Part shown: positions 1 through 8,023 of the stretch, one piece after another
Layout: the number at the start of each line of letters is the position of its first letter
Numbering within the stretch: position 1 is the stretch's first letter
DNA from: Haloechinothrix alba
GTDB taxonomy: Bacteria; Actinomycetota; Actinomycetes; Mycobacteriales; Pseudonocardiaceae
Assembly: GCF_900188115.1 (NCBI RefSeq)
Contig: NZ_FZNW01000005.1
Coordinates: forward strand, 124,001-188,000
Direction of reading: 5' to 3'
Length of the DNA: 64,000 bases
Made by a program: the position numbers and the translations under genes
Notes under the pieces: model-generated
Told to the model about the DNA's origin: nothing
Databases searched by the model: none
What the model saw: only the letters and a program-made list of their open reading frames with translations

Positions 1-1
1 G

Positions 2-1459
2 ATCGCCGTACCGCCGGTCCGGCTCACCGACCGGGCCATCGCGAAGCTGGAGGACGTGGTGGGGCGCGACCACGTGCGCACCGACAGCGCGACGCGGGTC
101 GGGCACACCCGCGGATGGTCCACCCCCGACCTGCTCAAGCTGCGGTCCGGGGACGCGGCGGACGCACCGGACGCCGTGGTCGGCCCCGCCGACCACGAGC
201 AGGTCCTGTCCCTGCTCCAGGTGTGCACCGAGCACCGGATCGCCGTCGTCCCGTTCAGCGGCGGGACGTCCGTGGTCGGCGGGCTCACGCCCCGGCGGGA
301 CAGGTTCAACGGGGTGATCACGCTGGATCTGGGCCGGATGGACCGGCTCACCGCCATCGACGAGACCTCCCGGACGGCCACGCTGCAGGCAGGCGTGCGC
401 GGCCCGCACGCCGAGCGGCTGCTCGCCGCGCACGGGTTCACGCTCGGGCACTTCCCGCAGTCCTTCGAGGGGGCCAGCATCGGCGGGTATGCCGCCACCC
501 GTTCGGCCGGGCAGGCCTCCGCCGGGTACGGCCGGTTCGACGAGATGGTCGTGGGCATGACCCTGGCCACCCCGCAAGGCACCATCGAGCTCGGCAGCGC
601 CCCGATGTCCGCCGCCGGACCCGACCTGCGCCAGCTCGTGCTCGGCTCGGAAGGAACCCTCGGCGTGATCACCTCCGTGACCGTGCGGGTACGCCCCGCA
701 CCGGCCGAGCGTGTCTACGAGGGATGGCAGTTCGACTCCTTCGAGGCGGGCTCGGACGCGCTGCGCGCGCTCGCCCAGGACGGGCCGCTGCCGACGGTGC
801 TGCGGCTGTCGGACGAGGCCGAGACCAGCGTCAACCTCGCCGACCCGGCACGCGGCCTCGGAAGCGGGGCCGACGGGTGCCTGGCCGTGGCCGGCTACGA
901 GGGCACCGCCGACGGGGTCGCGGCGAACCGCGCGGCTGCCGCCGAGATGCTGCGCGCCGCAGGCGGGCGCCCGCTCGGCACCGAACCCGGCGAGGCGTGG
1001 CGCGCGGGCCGGTACCGCGCCCCGTACCTGCGCGACCCGCTGCTCGACGCGGGTGCCCTTGTCGAGACGCTGGAAACCGCCACCTTCTGGTCCAACCTGC
1101 ACCGGTTGCGTCACGCGGTGACCGAGGCCGTGCGCGCCGAGCTCGAGGCCGCGGGCACCCCGGCGCTCGTGCTGTGCCACATCTCGCACGTCTACGAGAC
1201 CGGGGCCTCGCTGTACTTCACCGTGGTCTGCGCCCAGGCAGACGACCCTGTCGCGCAGTGGTCCGCCGCCAAGGCCGCGGCGAACGAGGCGATCCGCTCC
1301 GCGGGCGGGACGATCACCCACCATCACGGGGTCGGGATCGACCACAGGGAAAGCTACGCCGAGGAGGTCGGCGAGCCTGCCGTCGAGGCGCTGCGCGCTG
1401 CGAAGCGGGCGCTGGACCCCGCAGGCATCCTCAATCCCGGCGTGCTCCTCTCCCCGTAG
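2..1459 (+). CDS. FAD-binding oxidase, AGPS-like (5' end outside window)
   Basis: Flavoprotein of the alkyldihydroxyacetonephosphate synthase type, the family of mycobacterial Rv2251. The reading frame is open to the left edge, so the real start is outside; about 485 codons are seen, against roughly 530 for a usual member. Visible motifs are PFSGGTSVVGG (FAD pyrophosphate loop, near codon 84), FEGASIGGYAATRSAG, LGSEGTLGVIT and, near the end, HHHGVGIDH, the histidine cluster of the AGPS active site. The diacylglycerol kinase gene follows after 33 bp on the same strand. That order matches mycobacterial Rv2251-Rv2252 as I recall it, so a role in glycerolipid or ether-lipid chemistry is inferred. 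Substrate unknown. Confidence 0.85.
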   Translation: MAVPPVRLTDRAIAKLEDVVGRDHVRTDSATRVGHTRGWSTPDLLKLRSGDAADAPDAVVGPADHEQVLSLLQVCTEHRIAVVPFSGGTSVVGGLTPRRDRFNGVITLDLGRMDRLTAIDETSRTATLQAGVRGPHAERLLAAHGFTLGHFPQSFEGASIGGYAATRSAGQASAGYGRFDEMVVGMTLATPQGTIELGSAPMSAAGPDLRQLVLGSEGTLGVITSVTVRVRPAPAERVYEGWQFDSFEAGSDALRALAQDGPLPTVLRLSDEAETSVNLADPARGLGSGADGCLAVAGYEGTADGVAANRAAAAEMLRAAGGRPLGTEPGEAWRAGRYRAPYLRDPLLDAGALVETLETATFWSNLHRLRHAVTEAVRAELEAAGTPALVLCHISHVYETGASLYFTVVCAQADDPVAQWSAAKAAANEAIRSAGGTITHHHGVGIDHRESYAEEVGEPAVEALRAAKRALDPAGILNPGVLLSP

Positions 1460-1492
1460 CATGAACGCCGCTGACGACCAGACCACTAGAGG

Positions 1493-2497
1493 ATGAGGGC
1501 TGCGATGCGCAGGTACACAGCGCTGATCAACCCGATCGCGGGCGGCGGCCACGCGGCCGAGCGACTGGGCCCGGTGACCCGGCTGCTCGAGCAGTGGGGC
1601 GCATCGGTCACCGTCGAGGAGACCCGCGGCCGCGAGCACGCGATATCGGCCGCGGAGCAAGCCGCGGCCCGGGGTGATGTGGTGCTGGCCGCCGGCGGCG
1701 ACGGGCTGGTGCGCGACGTAGCGGGCGGCGTGGTCACCACCGAAGGGACGCTGGGGATCGTGCCATCCGGGCGGGGCAACGACCTCGCCCGCGCGCTCGC
1801 CCTGCCGGAGGAGCCCACCGAGCTCGCGCGGTTGCTGTTCGATGGGCAGGTACGGCAGATCGATGTCCTCGAAGTGGGCGGCGTGATCGTGCCGGGCAAC
1901 GTCTACGCGGGCATCGACGCCGCGGCCACCTCGATCATCAACGGGAGCAGGTGGGTACCCGCCGGACTGCTGTACCGGCTCGCACCCGTACGCGCGATCC
2001 TCACGTGGCGCCCTCCCCGGTACACCCTCAGCACCGACGGGCGGACGTGGTCGTTGCGCGCGCACACCGTCGTGATCGCCAACTCGGGCGCCTACGGCCA
2101 CGGGCTGTCCATCGTGCCGCAGGCCGTACTGGACGACGGGATGAGCGACCTGCTCGTGGTCGGTACCGGGCCGCGGCGGGAGATCGTGAAGTTCCTGCGC
2201 GAGGCCCGCACGGGCGGCCACGTGCACCGCGCGGAGGTCACCCACGAGACGGTCACCGACATCGTCCTGGACGCCGACCGGCCGATCCCGCTGTGCGCCG
2301 ACGGCGACGAGATCGGCGAGCTCCCCGCCCGGGTGCGCATCCTGCCCGCCGCGCTGAACGTCATCGCCCCCAGCTCGCCGTCCGGGGGCCGACCGAAGGA
2401 CTCCTCGGGCACCACATACGCACCGAAGAGGACCTCCGGCTCGCCCCTCGGGGCCGCTGACAGGACCGGTACCGGGATGAGGCACGGTAAGGACTGA
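1493..2497 (+). CDS. dagK: Diacylglycerol kinase family lipid kinase
   Basis: Soluble lipid kinase of the DAGKc/YegS/BmrU type, expected to phosphorylate diacylglycerol or a related lipid to phosphatidic acid at the membrane. Seen: NPIAGGGHA near the N-terminus (phosphate-binding turn), GGDGLVRDV at about residue 68 (the GGDGT-like catalytic motif, here GGDGL), PSGRGNDLARAL, and a C-terminal LCADGDEIGE strand typical of the family. A second ATG lies 12 bp downstream (MRRYTALINP) and may be the true start. The final 34 or so residues, after NVIAPSSPSGG, lie beyond the usual family end and overlap a repeat-C element, so the tail is probably acquired. Stop and next start overlap as TGATG, which suggests translational coupling to the ABC-class ATPase. 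Confidence 0.88.
   Translation: MRAAMRRYTALINPIAGGGHAAERLGPVTRLLEQWGASVTVEETRGREHAISAAEQAAARGDVVLAAGGDGLVRDVAGGVVTTEGTLGIVPSGRGNDLARALALPEEPTELARLLFDGQVRQIDVLEVGGVIVPGNVYAGIDAAATSIINGSRWVPAGLLYRLAPVRAILTWRPPRYTLSTDGRTWSLRAHTVVIANSGAYGHGLSIVPQAVLDDGMSDLLVVGTGPRREIVKFLREARTGGHVHRAEVTHETVTDIVLDADRPIPLCADGDEIGELPARVRILPAALNVIAPSSPSGGRPKDSSGTTYAPKRTSGSPLGAADRTGTGMRHGKD
2393..2437 (+). repeat. Repeat family C, copy 1 (inside dagK 3' end)
   Basis: A 45-nt element beginning CCGAAGGACTCCTCGGG and ending with GCACCGAAG plus a short tail. Its inverted relative lies at 52325-52367. Here it is read through as the tail of the diacylglycerol kinase (PKDSS..YAPKR). Internal near-inverted symmetry (CCGAAGGACTCC against a degraded GGAGTCC...CGG) suggests a hairpin-forming intergenic repeat. 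Confidence 0.6.
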
Positions 2498-4224
2498 TGA
2501 GCGGCGATCACAGCAACAAGCACGGTACGATCCGGGGCTCGCTGCAGCAGCTCGAGTCCCGGCTCCATGAGCTGGACGGCAAGGGGTACGGGCAGTACCG
2601 GTCGATCGAGGGCAGCTGGGAGGCCAACGGTTTCGTCGTGGAGCTGCTCAAGGCCCAGACGGACCCGTTCGCCCCGGCAAGCCGCGTCGAGGTGCGGGTG
2701 CCCGCGCGCGCCGCGGGCTTCCCCGAACACCTCTGGGCCAACCGGGTGCGCGCCCGAGGGCTCGCCGACTTCGTGCTGCGCGCCCTCGGCAAGCGGCTGC
2801 GCAACTCGGAGCTCAACATCGACGTCGGCGGGCAGGAAGTACTCGACCGCAGCGCCGTACGGGTGCGCGACGGGGACCTGACCCTGCGGATGGGGCTGAA
2901 CCTGCCAGGACCACGCAGGCGGATCGACGGCAAGGGCGCGCGGAAGGCCCTGTGCGAGCAGCTGCCGGACGCGGTGAACGCCGCCGCCCGTCACGCCGCC
3001 CTCGACGCAGAGGCGCTGGAGGAGTTCGTCGACTCCGTCGAGGACACCGACGCCTTACGCAGGGCACTACCCTCGCTGGGCCTGGTGGGCTTCGTCGCCG
3101 ACGGCGCCATGCTGGCGCGGCGCAGCGGCACCGATGACCGGCCGCTTGTCGACGGCATACCGTTCCACTCGCCCGAGTCGATGCGGGTGAGCGTCGACCT
3201 GCCGAACCGGGGACGGGTCAGTGGCATGGGCATCGGCGAGGGCATCACGCTGATCGCCGGCGGCGGGTTCCACGGCAAGTCCACCCTGCTGCGGGCGCTC
3301 GAGCACGGGGTCTACGACCACATCCCCGGCGACGGGCGGGAGCTGGTCGCCAGCAGGGACAGCGCGGTGAAGGTGCGCGCGGAGGACGGCCGCAGCGTGC
3401 AGCGCGTCGATGTCAGCTCCTTCGTCGGGCGGCTGCCCAACGGTGCCGACACGAGCGACTTCTCCACCACCAACGCCTCCGGGTCGACCTCGCAGGCGGC
3501 CACGACCGTGGAGGCCCTGGAGGCGGGCGCGGACGTGTTGCTGATCGACGAGGACACCGCCGCGACCAACATGATGATCCGGGACGCGCGGATGCAGGCA
3601 CTGGTCGCCAAGGACAACGAGCCGCTGACGCCGTTCATCGACCTCGCGCGCCCGCTGTACAGCCAGCACGGCGTGTCCACCGTGCTGGCCATGGGCGGCT
3701 CGGGTGACTATCTCGACATCGCCGACCGGGTCATCATGATGGCCGCGTACGAGGCCTACGACGTCACGACCGAGGCGTTCCGGCTGCGCTCCGACGAACC
3801 CGAGCGGCGCACCGAGACCGACCGGTTCCCCCGGGTCCGGCAACGGGTGTGCCGGCCGGACGCGCTCGGCAAGGACAGCAAGGGCAAGCGGCGGATCAAG
3901 CAGCGCGGCACCGACACCCTGGTACTCGGCGGCGACGACATCGACCTGCGCGCGGTCGAGCAGATCGTCGACACCAGCCAGGTCATGGGGATCGGCCTGG
4001 CGCTGAGCTACGGCGTGGAGAAGGGGCTGCTGGACGGCAAGCGCTCCGTCGCGGAGTTCCTGGACCTGCTGGACCGCGACCTGGCAGAGTCCGGGGCGGA
4101 CGCGCTCCAGCGTGGCTTCCTCGGAGACTTCGCCGTGCCGCGCCGCTACGAGGTCGCCGCCGCGCTGGCCAGGCTGCGTTCGTTGCGGATCAGCGCGACC
4201 AGGGACAGCGAGTCCGGGTCCTGA
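2497..4224 (+). CDS. ABC-class ATPase (PF09818 type)
   Basis: 575-residue protein of the predicted ABC-class ATPase family. These are soluble ABC-like ATPases with no membrane domain and no established function. Seen: Walker A GGGFHGKSTLL at about residues 253-263, Walker B region DVLLIDEDTAAT at about 345-356, and the family-specific stretch RDARMQALV just after it. A later GGDDIDLRAVEQIVD segment is also typical. The first roughly 200 residues form the N-terminal lobe with no recognisable motif. It starts inside the stop codon of dagK (TGATG), so it is probably made with the lipid kinase. The association with lipid genes is contextual only. Confidence 0.85.
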   Translation: MSGDHSNKHGTIRGSLQQLESRLHELDGKGYGQYRSIEGSWEANGFVVELLKAQTDPFAPASRVEVRVPARAAGFPEHLWANRVRARGLADFVLRALGKRLRNSELNIDVGGQEVLDRSAVRVRDGDLTLRMGLNLPGPRRRIDGKGARKALCEQLPDAVNAAARHAALDAEALEEFVDSVEDTDALRRALPSLGLVGFVADGAMLARRSGTDDRPLVDGIPFHSPESMRVSVDLPNRGRVSGMGIGEGITLIAGGGFHGKSTLLRALEHGVYDHIPGDGRELVASRDSAVKVRAEDGRSVQRVDVSSFVGRLPNGADTSDFSTTNASGSTSQAATTVEALEAGADVLLIDEDTAATNMMIRDARMQALVAKDNEPLTPFIDLARPLYSQHGVSTVLAMGGSGDYLDIADRVIMMAAYEAYDVTTEAFRLRSDEPERRTETDRFPRVRQRVCRPDALGKDSKGKRRIKQRGTDTLVLGGDDIDLRAVEQIVDTSQVMGIGLALSYGVEKGLLDGKRSVAEFLDLLDRDLAESGADALQRGFLGDFAVPRRYEVAAALARLRSLRISATRDSESGS

Positions 4225-4316
4225 CCGCGCACGTGCGCGAACGTCCGGTAACAGCGTGCTCTGATCTACGTCACAATCCTTATTAGCATCCGGACAACTA
4301 TTGTTACGGTACGGCG

Positions 4317-5792
4317 ATGAGCACGCTGGATCCCACGACACCGGTGCTGGTCGGAGCAGGCCAGGTCGGCGCGACCGACTCCACAGGGACGATCTCCATC
4401 CCGGACCTGATCTCTTCCGCCGCCCGCGACGCGCTGGCCGATACCGGAGCAGGCACGGACGGGCTGCGGGACGACATCCAGCTCGTGGGTGTCGCCGACT
4501 GCCTCACGTGGCGTCCCAGCGATCCCGGCCGCGAGCTGGCCGAGGAGCTCGGTGCGAAGCCGCGCGAGACCGTGGCCACCCGCGCGAGCGGCACCAGCCC
4601 GCTCGATCTGCTGGCCGACGCCTGCCAGCAGATCCGGGACGGCGAGATCGACACCGCGCTGCTCGCCGGCTGCGAGGCAGTCCGGGCGCTGCAGCAGGGC
4701 CGGATCGACAACGGGCAGGTCACCGAGGACGGTCCCGGACCGACCCGCACGCTCGGGTCCGACAAGCACGCCAACCACCCCGCGGAGGAAGCCGCCGAGC
4801 TGCGCCTGCCTGTGCACTTCTACCCGCTGTTCGAGAACGCCCTGCGGGCGGCGGCCGGGCGCGGTGTCGAGGAGCACCAGCGATGGGTCGCGCGGCTGTG
4901 GGCACGCTTCGCCGACGTGGCCAGGACCAACCCGCACGCGTGGAACACGGCGGGCCCCGGGGCGGAGGAGATCGCCGACCCTACGAACAACCGCATGGTC
5001 GCCTTCCCCTACCGCAAGCTCACCATCGCCAACATCTACGTCAACCAGGCGGCCGCGGTCGTGCTGTGCTCGGCTGCCGCGGCCGAGCGGGCGGGGATCC
5101 CGCGCGAGAACTGGGTGTTCGTGCACGGCACGGCGGCAGCCAACGACCACTGGTACGTCGGCAACCGTGCCGAGCTGCACCGCTCGCCCGCCATTCGCGC
5201 GGTCGGGCGCGCGCTGCTCGGCCACGCCGGCCTCGCCGTCGACGACATCGCCTACCGTGACCTCTACTCCTGCTTCCCGTCCGCCGTGCAGGTGGCCGCG
5301 AACGAGCTCGGCATCGAGCTGGACGAGCCGCATCCCGCGCCGACCGTGACCGGCGGGCTCACCTTCGCGGGAGGCCCGGGAAGCAACTACGTGATGCACT
5401 CGCTGGCCACGCTGCACGAGCGTCTCCGCAAGGATCCCGGGGCGAGCGGGCTGGCCACGGCGACGGGTTGGTACCTGACCAAGCACGCCGCTGTCGTGCT
5501 GTCGGCACGCGAGCCGCAGGACCGTTACGCCCACCACGACGTGCAGTCCGAGGTGGACGCCCATCCCGCGCGGGAGATCGCGGAGGACTACACCGGAAGG
5601 GCCGTCGTGGAGACCTACACGGTCAGCCACGACCGCTCAGGGGAGCCCACCATCGGTCATCTCGTGTGCCTGCTCGACGACGGGCGCCGCGCGTTCGCGA
5701 TGACCCAGGACCCGGGAACCATCGCCGCGCTTCTGGAGCGTGACCCGATCGGCGCTCGGGTCGACGTGCCGGAGTGCACCCTGGTGGAGTAG
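4317..5792 (+). CDS. Thiolase-like protein (TLP1 type)
   Basis: 491 residues, matching actinobacterial proteins annotated as acetyl-CoA acetyltransferase (Rv1867-like). The N-terminal part has the thiolase opening (TPVLVGAGQV) and later YRDLYSCFPSAVQVAA and GGLTFAGGPGSNYVMHSLATL, all typical of type-1 thiolase-like proteins. The last about 90 residues (ETYTVSHDRSGEPTIGHLVCLLDDG) look like the extra C-terminal OB-like domain of TLP1. The nucleophilic-cysteine region reads TRASGTSPLDLLADACQQI, with no CxS, so classical thiolase activity is doubtful. Lipid or acyl-CoA binding is inferred. ATG 4317 is the only sensible start; no strong Shine-Dalgarno is seen. Confidence 0.8.
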   Translation: MSTLDPTTPVLVGAGQVGATDSTGTISIPDLISSAARDALADTGAGTDGLRDDIQLVGVADCLTWRPSDPGRELAEELGAKPRETVATRASGTSPLDLLADACQQIRDGEIDTALLAGCEAVRALQQGRIDNGQVTEDGPGPTRTLGSDKHANHPAEEAAELRLPVHFYPLFENALRAAAGRGVEEHQRWVARLWARFADVARTNPHAWNTAGPGAEEIADPTNNRMVAFPYRKLTIANIYVNQAAAVVLCSAAAAERAGIPRENWVFVHGTAAANDHWYVGNRAELHRSPAIRAVGRALLGHAGLAVDDIAYRDLYSCFPSAVQVAANELGIELDEPHPAPTVTGGLTFAGGPGSNYVMHSLATLHERLRKDPGASGLATATGWYLTKHAAVVLSAREPQDRYAHHDVQSEVDAHPAREIAEDYTGRAVVETYTVSHDRSGEPTIGHLVCLLDDGRRAFAMTQDPGTIAALLERDPIGARVDVPECTLVE

Positions 5793-5830
5793 GGCGGCCC
5801 ACCGCACCCTCCGGGGTGCTCAGCCGCCCT
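5791..5830. terminator. Bidirectional terminator, nested hairpin
   Basis: Outer stem AGGGCGGC (5791-5798) with GCCGCCCT (5823-5830) encloses an inner stem GCACCC-TCCG-GGGTGC (5804-5819). It lies at the junction of two convergent genes and includes parts of both stop regions. Confidence 0.6.
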
Positions 5831-6326
5831 GCTCGGTGGCAGCCTGCTCGGCCACGCTCCAGGCCTCGTCGTGCGCGGCGCGCCCCTCGAGCTCGCCGCC
5901 GGCCAGCCTGGTGAGGTACTCGGCCCACAACACCGACCCCGGGTTGCCGAAGTCGTCCGTCCCCTCGCCGCGCGCGAGCGCGATCCCGCGCTCGATTCCC
6001 TCGATGATCCCGGCGTCCACATAGGATATCCAGGAACCCGGTTCGCCGAGCGAGTAGTAGTCGAGGAACGCGATGACACCCTCGATATTGCGCCACCGGG
6101 ATTGGTAACCGGGCAGCAGCTCCACGGCCGGCCCTTCGGGCATGCCACGGACGAGCTCGGCCCGCTCGGGCATCGACATCAGGTTGATCTCTTCGGCTGT
6201 GCAGTCGAGGCTCGCGGCACACTCGTCCGGCCCGCGAGGAACGACCCCGGCCGCTGCCGCAGGCGCGAGAAGCGCCAGTACCAGCGACACCATCGCCGCG
6301 AGGGCCCCGACACGTCGTGAGCGCAT
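5820..6326 (-). CDS. Secreted hypothetical protein
   Basis: Function not recognised. 168 residues from ATG 6326. The GTG three codons upstream is possible, but a GGAG sits at better distance from the ATG. The N-terminus is a clear Sec signal peptide (MRSRRVGALAAMVSLVLALL, cut likely after APAAAAG). The mature part is acidic, with two early cysteines (ECAASLDC) that could form a disulfide, and aromatic stretches such as FLDYYSLGEPGSWISYVDAG. No lipobox and no other membrane segment. Convergent with the thiolase-like gene and separated from it by a hairpin. Likely an exported protein of about 14 kDa. Confidence 0.65.
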   Translation of the reverse strand: MRSRRVGALAAMVSLVLALLAPAAAAGVVPRGPDECAASLDCTAEEINLMSMPERAELVRGMPEGPAVELLPGYQSRWRNIEGVIAFLDYYSLGEPGSWISYVDAGIIEGIERGIALARGEGTDDFGNPGSVLWAEYLTRLAGGELEGRAAHDEAWSVAEQAATEQGG

Positions 6327-6423
6327 GACCACCACACTCCGGTGAGCCGACAGCAGTGCCTACCCGTGGAACCGCGCACGGAGCCCAGCTTGTTGACTTT
6401 ATGTCAGCAACACTCGGAGGTCG

Positions 6424-6996
6424 CTATTTCTTCCCCGCCGCCTTCGCGGCTTTCTTGAAGGCCCGCACCTCGTCCAGGGTGACCTCGTCGACGACATCGG
6501 CCACCGAGCGCCGGGCGCCGTCCTCCCCGTATGAGCCCGCGGCCTCGCGCCAGCCGTCGGGCTGGACTCCCAGCTGCTTACCGAGTAACGCGAGGAAGAT
6601 CCTGGCCTTCTGGTCCCCGAAGCCCGGCAGGTCCTTGAGCCTGCGCAGCACCTCACGGCCGTCCGGCTCGTCACGCTCCCACAGCCGGGTCACGTCGCCC
6701 TCGTAATGCTCGAGCAGGTACTGGCACAGCGTCTGGATCCGCTTGGCCATCGAGCCCGGGTAGCGGTGCACTGCGGGTTTCTCGGCGCAGAGCGCCGCGA
6801 ACTCCTCGGGATCGGCACCCGCGATCGACTCGGCGTCGACGCTGCCGAACCGGTCCGCGATCTTCTTCGGCCCCGCGAACGCGACCTCCATGGCGACCTG
6901 CTGGTCGAGCAACATCCCCACGAGCACGGCAAGCGGGTTCTCGGCGAGCAGCGCGTCGGCGTCCGGATCCTGCGTCAAACACAACGTCGTGGTCAT
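6424..6996 (-). CDS. HhH-GPD family base-excision repair protein
   Basis: 190-residue small HhH-GPD superfamily protein, found as a conserved uncharacterised glycosylase in actinobacteria. The opening MTTTLCLTQDPDADALLAENPLAV and LLDQQVAMEVAF match the small actinobacterial group. The helix-hairpin-helix DNA-binding motif is LPGFGDQKARIFLALLGKQ. No C-terminal iron-sulfur cysteines are present, so it belongs to the cluster-free group. It is lysine-rich at the C-terminus (KKAAKAAGKK). It presumably removes damaged bases, substrate unknown. Single gene, divergent from phzF. Confidence 0.82.
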   Translation of the reverse strand: MTTTLCLTQDPDADALLAENPLAVLVGMLLDQQVAMEVAFAGPKKIADRFGSVDAESIAGADPEEFAALCAEKPAVHRYPGSMAKRIQTLCQYLLEHYEGDVTRLWERDEPDGREVLRRLKDLPGFGDQKARIFLALLGKQLGVQPDGWREAAGSYGEDGARRSVADVVDEVTLDEVRAFKKAAKAAGKK

Positions 6997-7077
6997 GGCG
7001 CCAGTATTTCACGGCCCATCGCCCCGCGCGTCGCGCCAGGCTCACCCCGGCAGGCTCGCGCACGTAAGGTGTCGCCC

Positions 7078-7932
7078 ATGGCGATCGACGGAACAGGGGT
7101 ACCCATCCGCGTCATCGACGCATTCACCGGGGAACCGTTCACCGGCAACCCCGCGGCGGTGTGCCTGCTGGAGCCAGGCGGCTGGCCGGACGAGAACTGG
7201 ATGCGCCGGGTCGCCGCCGAGATGCGGCACTCGGAGACGGCCTTCGCCTACCCCCTTCCGGACGGCGAGGGAGCCGACTGGGCGCTGCGCTGGTTCACCC
7301 CGACTGTCGAGGTGGACCTGTGTGGCCACGCCACGCTCGCCACCGCGCACGCGCTGCACACCGACGCAGGCCGTACCGGCACCATCCGGTTCAGCAGCCG
7401 TAGCGGGATCCTTGCGGCGCACACCCACGCGGGCGGGTCGATCACCCTGGACTTCCCCGCCGCGCGGCTCGCGGCCGTCCCGGTCGCGAGCGCGCTGACC
7501 GAGGCCCTCGGCGCCGGCCCGGAAGCGACCTTCGACACCGGCGGCCTCGGGGACGTGCTGGTGGTCGTGCGGGACGAGGTCACCGTGCGGGCACTGGAAC
7601 CGGACCTGCCCGCGCTCGCGCGGTGGTGCCGGGCGGAGAACGTCCGTGGCGTGATCGTCACCGCGCCCGCGGCGGAGCCGGGTACCGGCTACGACTACGT
7701 CTCCCGCTTCTTCGCGCCCGCCGTCGCCGTCGACGAGGACCCGTTCACCGGCAGCGCGCACACCGCGCTCGCCCCGTACTGGTCGCGGCGCCTCGACTCC
7801 ACCGAGCTGATCGGGCTGCAGGCGTCGGCCCGTGGCGGAACCGCCCGCACCGTGGTCGCCGGTGAGCGCGTGCACCTCACCGGGCGTGCGGTCACGGTGC
7901 TCGACGGCACCGTGCTGGCTGCCGACGGGTGA
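7078..7932 (+). CDS. PhzF family isomerase/epimerase-like protein
   Basis: 284-residue protein of the PhzF/diaminopimelate-epimerase fold. Seen: IRVIDAFTGEPFTGNPAAVCLL at the N-terminus, the catalytic glutamate in MRHSETAFAYPL, VDLCGHATLATAHAL at the end of domain 1, and YVSRFFAPAVAVDEDPFTGSAHTALAPYW in domain 2. These are the diagnostic PhzF motifs, although no phenazine genes are nearby, so the substrate is unknown. ATG 7078 gives the standard N-terminus. The gene ends in a GGTGACCCGCA inverted repeat followed by a family-B element. Confidence 0.88.
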   Translation: MAIDGTGVPIRVIDAFTGEPFTGNPAAVCLLEPGGWPDENWMRRVAAEMRHSETAFAYPLPDGEGADWALRWFTPTVEVDLCGHATLATAHALHTDAGRTGTIRFSSRSGILAAHTHAGGSITLDFPAARLAAVPVASALTEALGAGPEATFDTGGLGDVLVVVRDEVTVRALEPDLPALARWCRAENVRGVIVTAPAAEPGTGYDYVSRFFAPAVAVDEDPFTGSAHTALAPYWSRRLDSTELIGLQASARGGTARTVVAGERVHLTGRAVTVLDGTVLAADG

Positions 7933-7965
7933 CCCGCACCGCGATCGCCAGGGTTGCGGGTCACC
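7928..7965 (+). terminator. Hairpin after phzF
   Basis: Perfect 11-bp inverted repeat GGTGACCCGCA / TGCGGGTCACC with a 16-nt loop. It overlaps the phzF stop codon and has no T-run, as is common in high-GC actinobacteria. Confidence 0.55.
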
Positions 7966-7968
7966 GAC

Positions 7969-8023
7969 GGAGCCGAAGGTGACCCCGGTTCCTTAGAAGG
8001 AGCCCGATGTCACGTTCGGCTCC
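7969..8023. repeat. Repeat family B, copy 1
   Basis: 55-nt imperfect palindrome beginning GGAGCCGAAGGTGAC and ending TTCGGCTCC. It aligns without gaps to 60868-60922. It lies between convergent phzF and the YhgE-like gene and supplies the last codons and stop (TGA) of the latter. Confidence 0.75.

Noticed and set aside
4226-4239. CGCGCACGTGCGCG palindrome
   Set aside because: A short GC-only palindrome just after a stop codon; expected fairly often at this base composition and not in an operator-like position.
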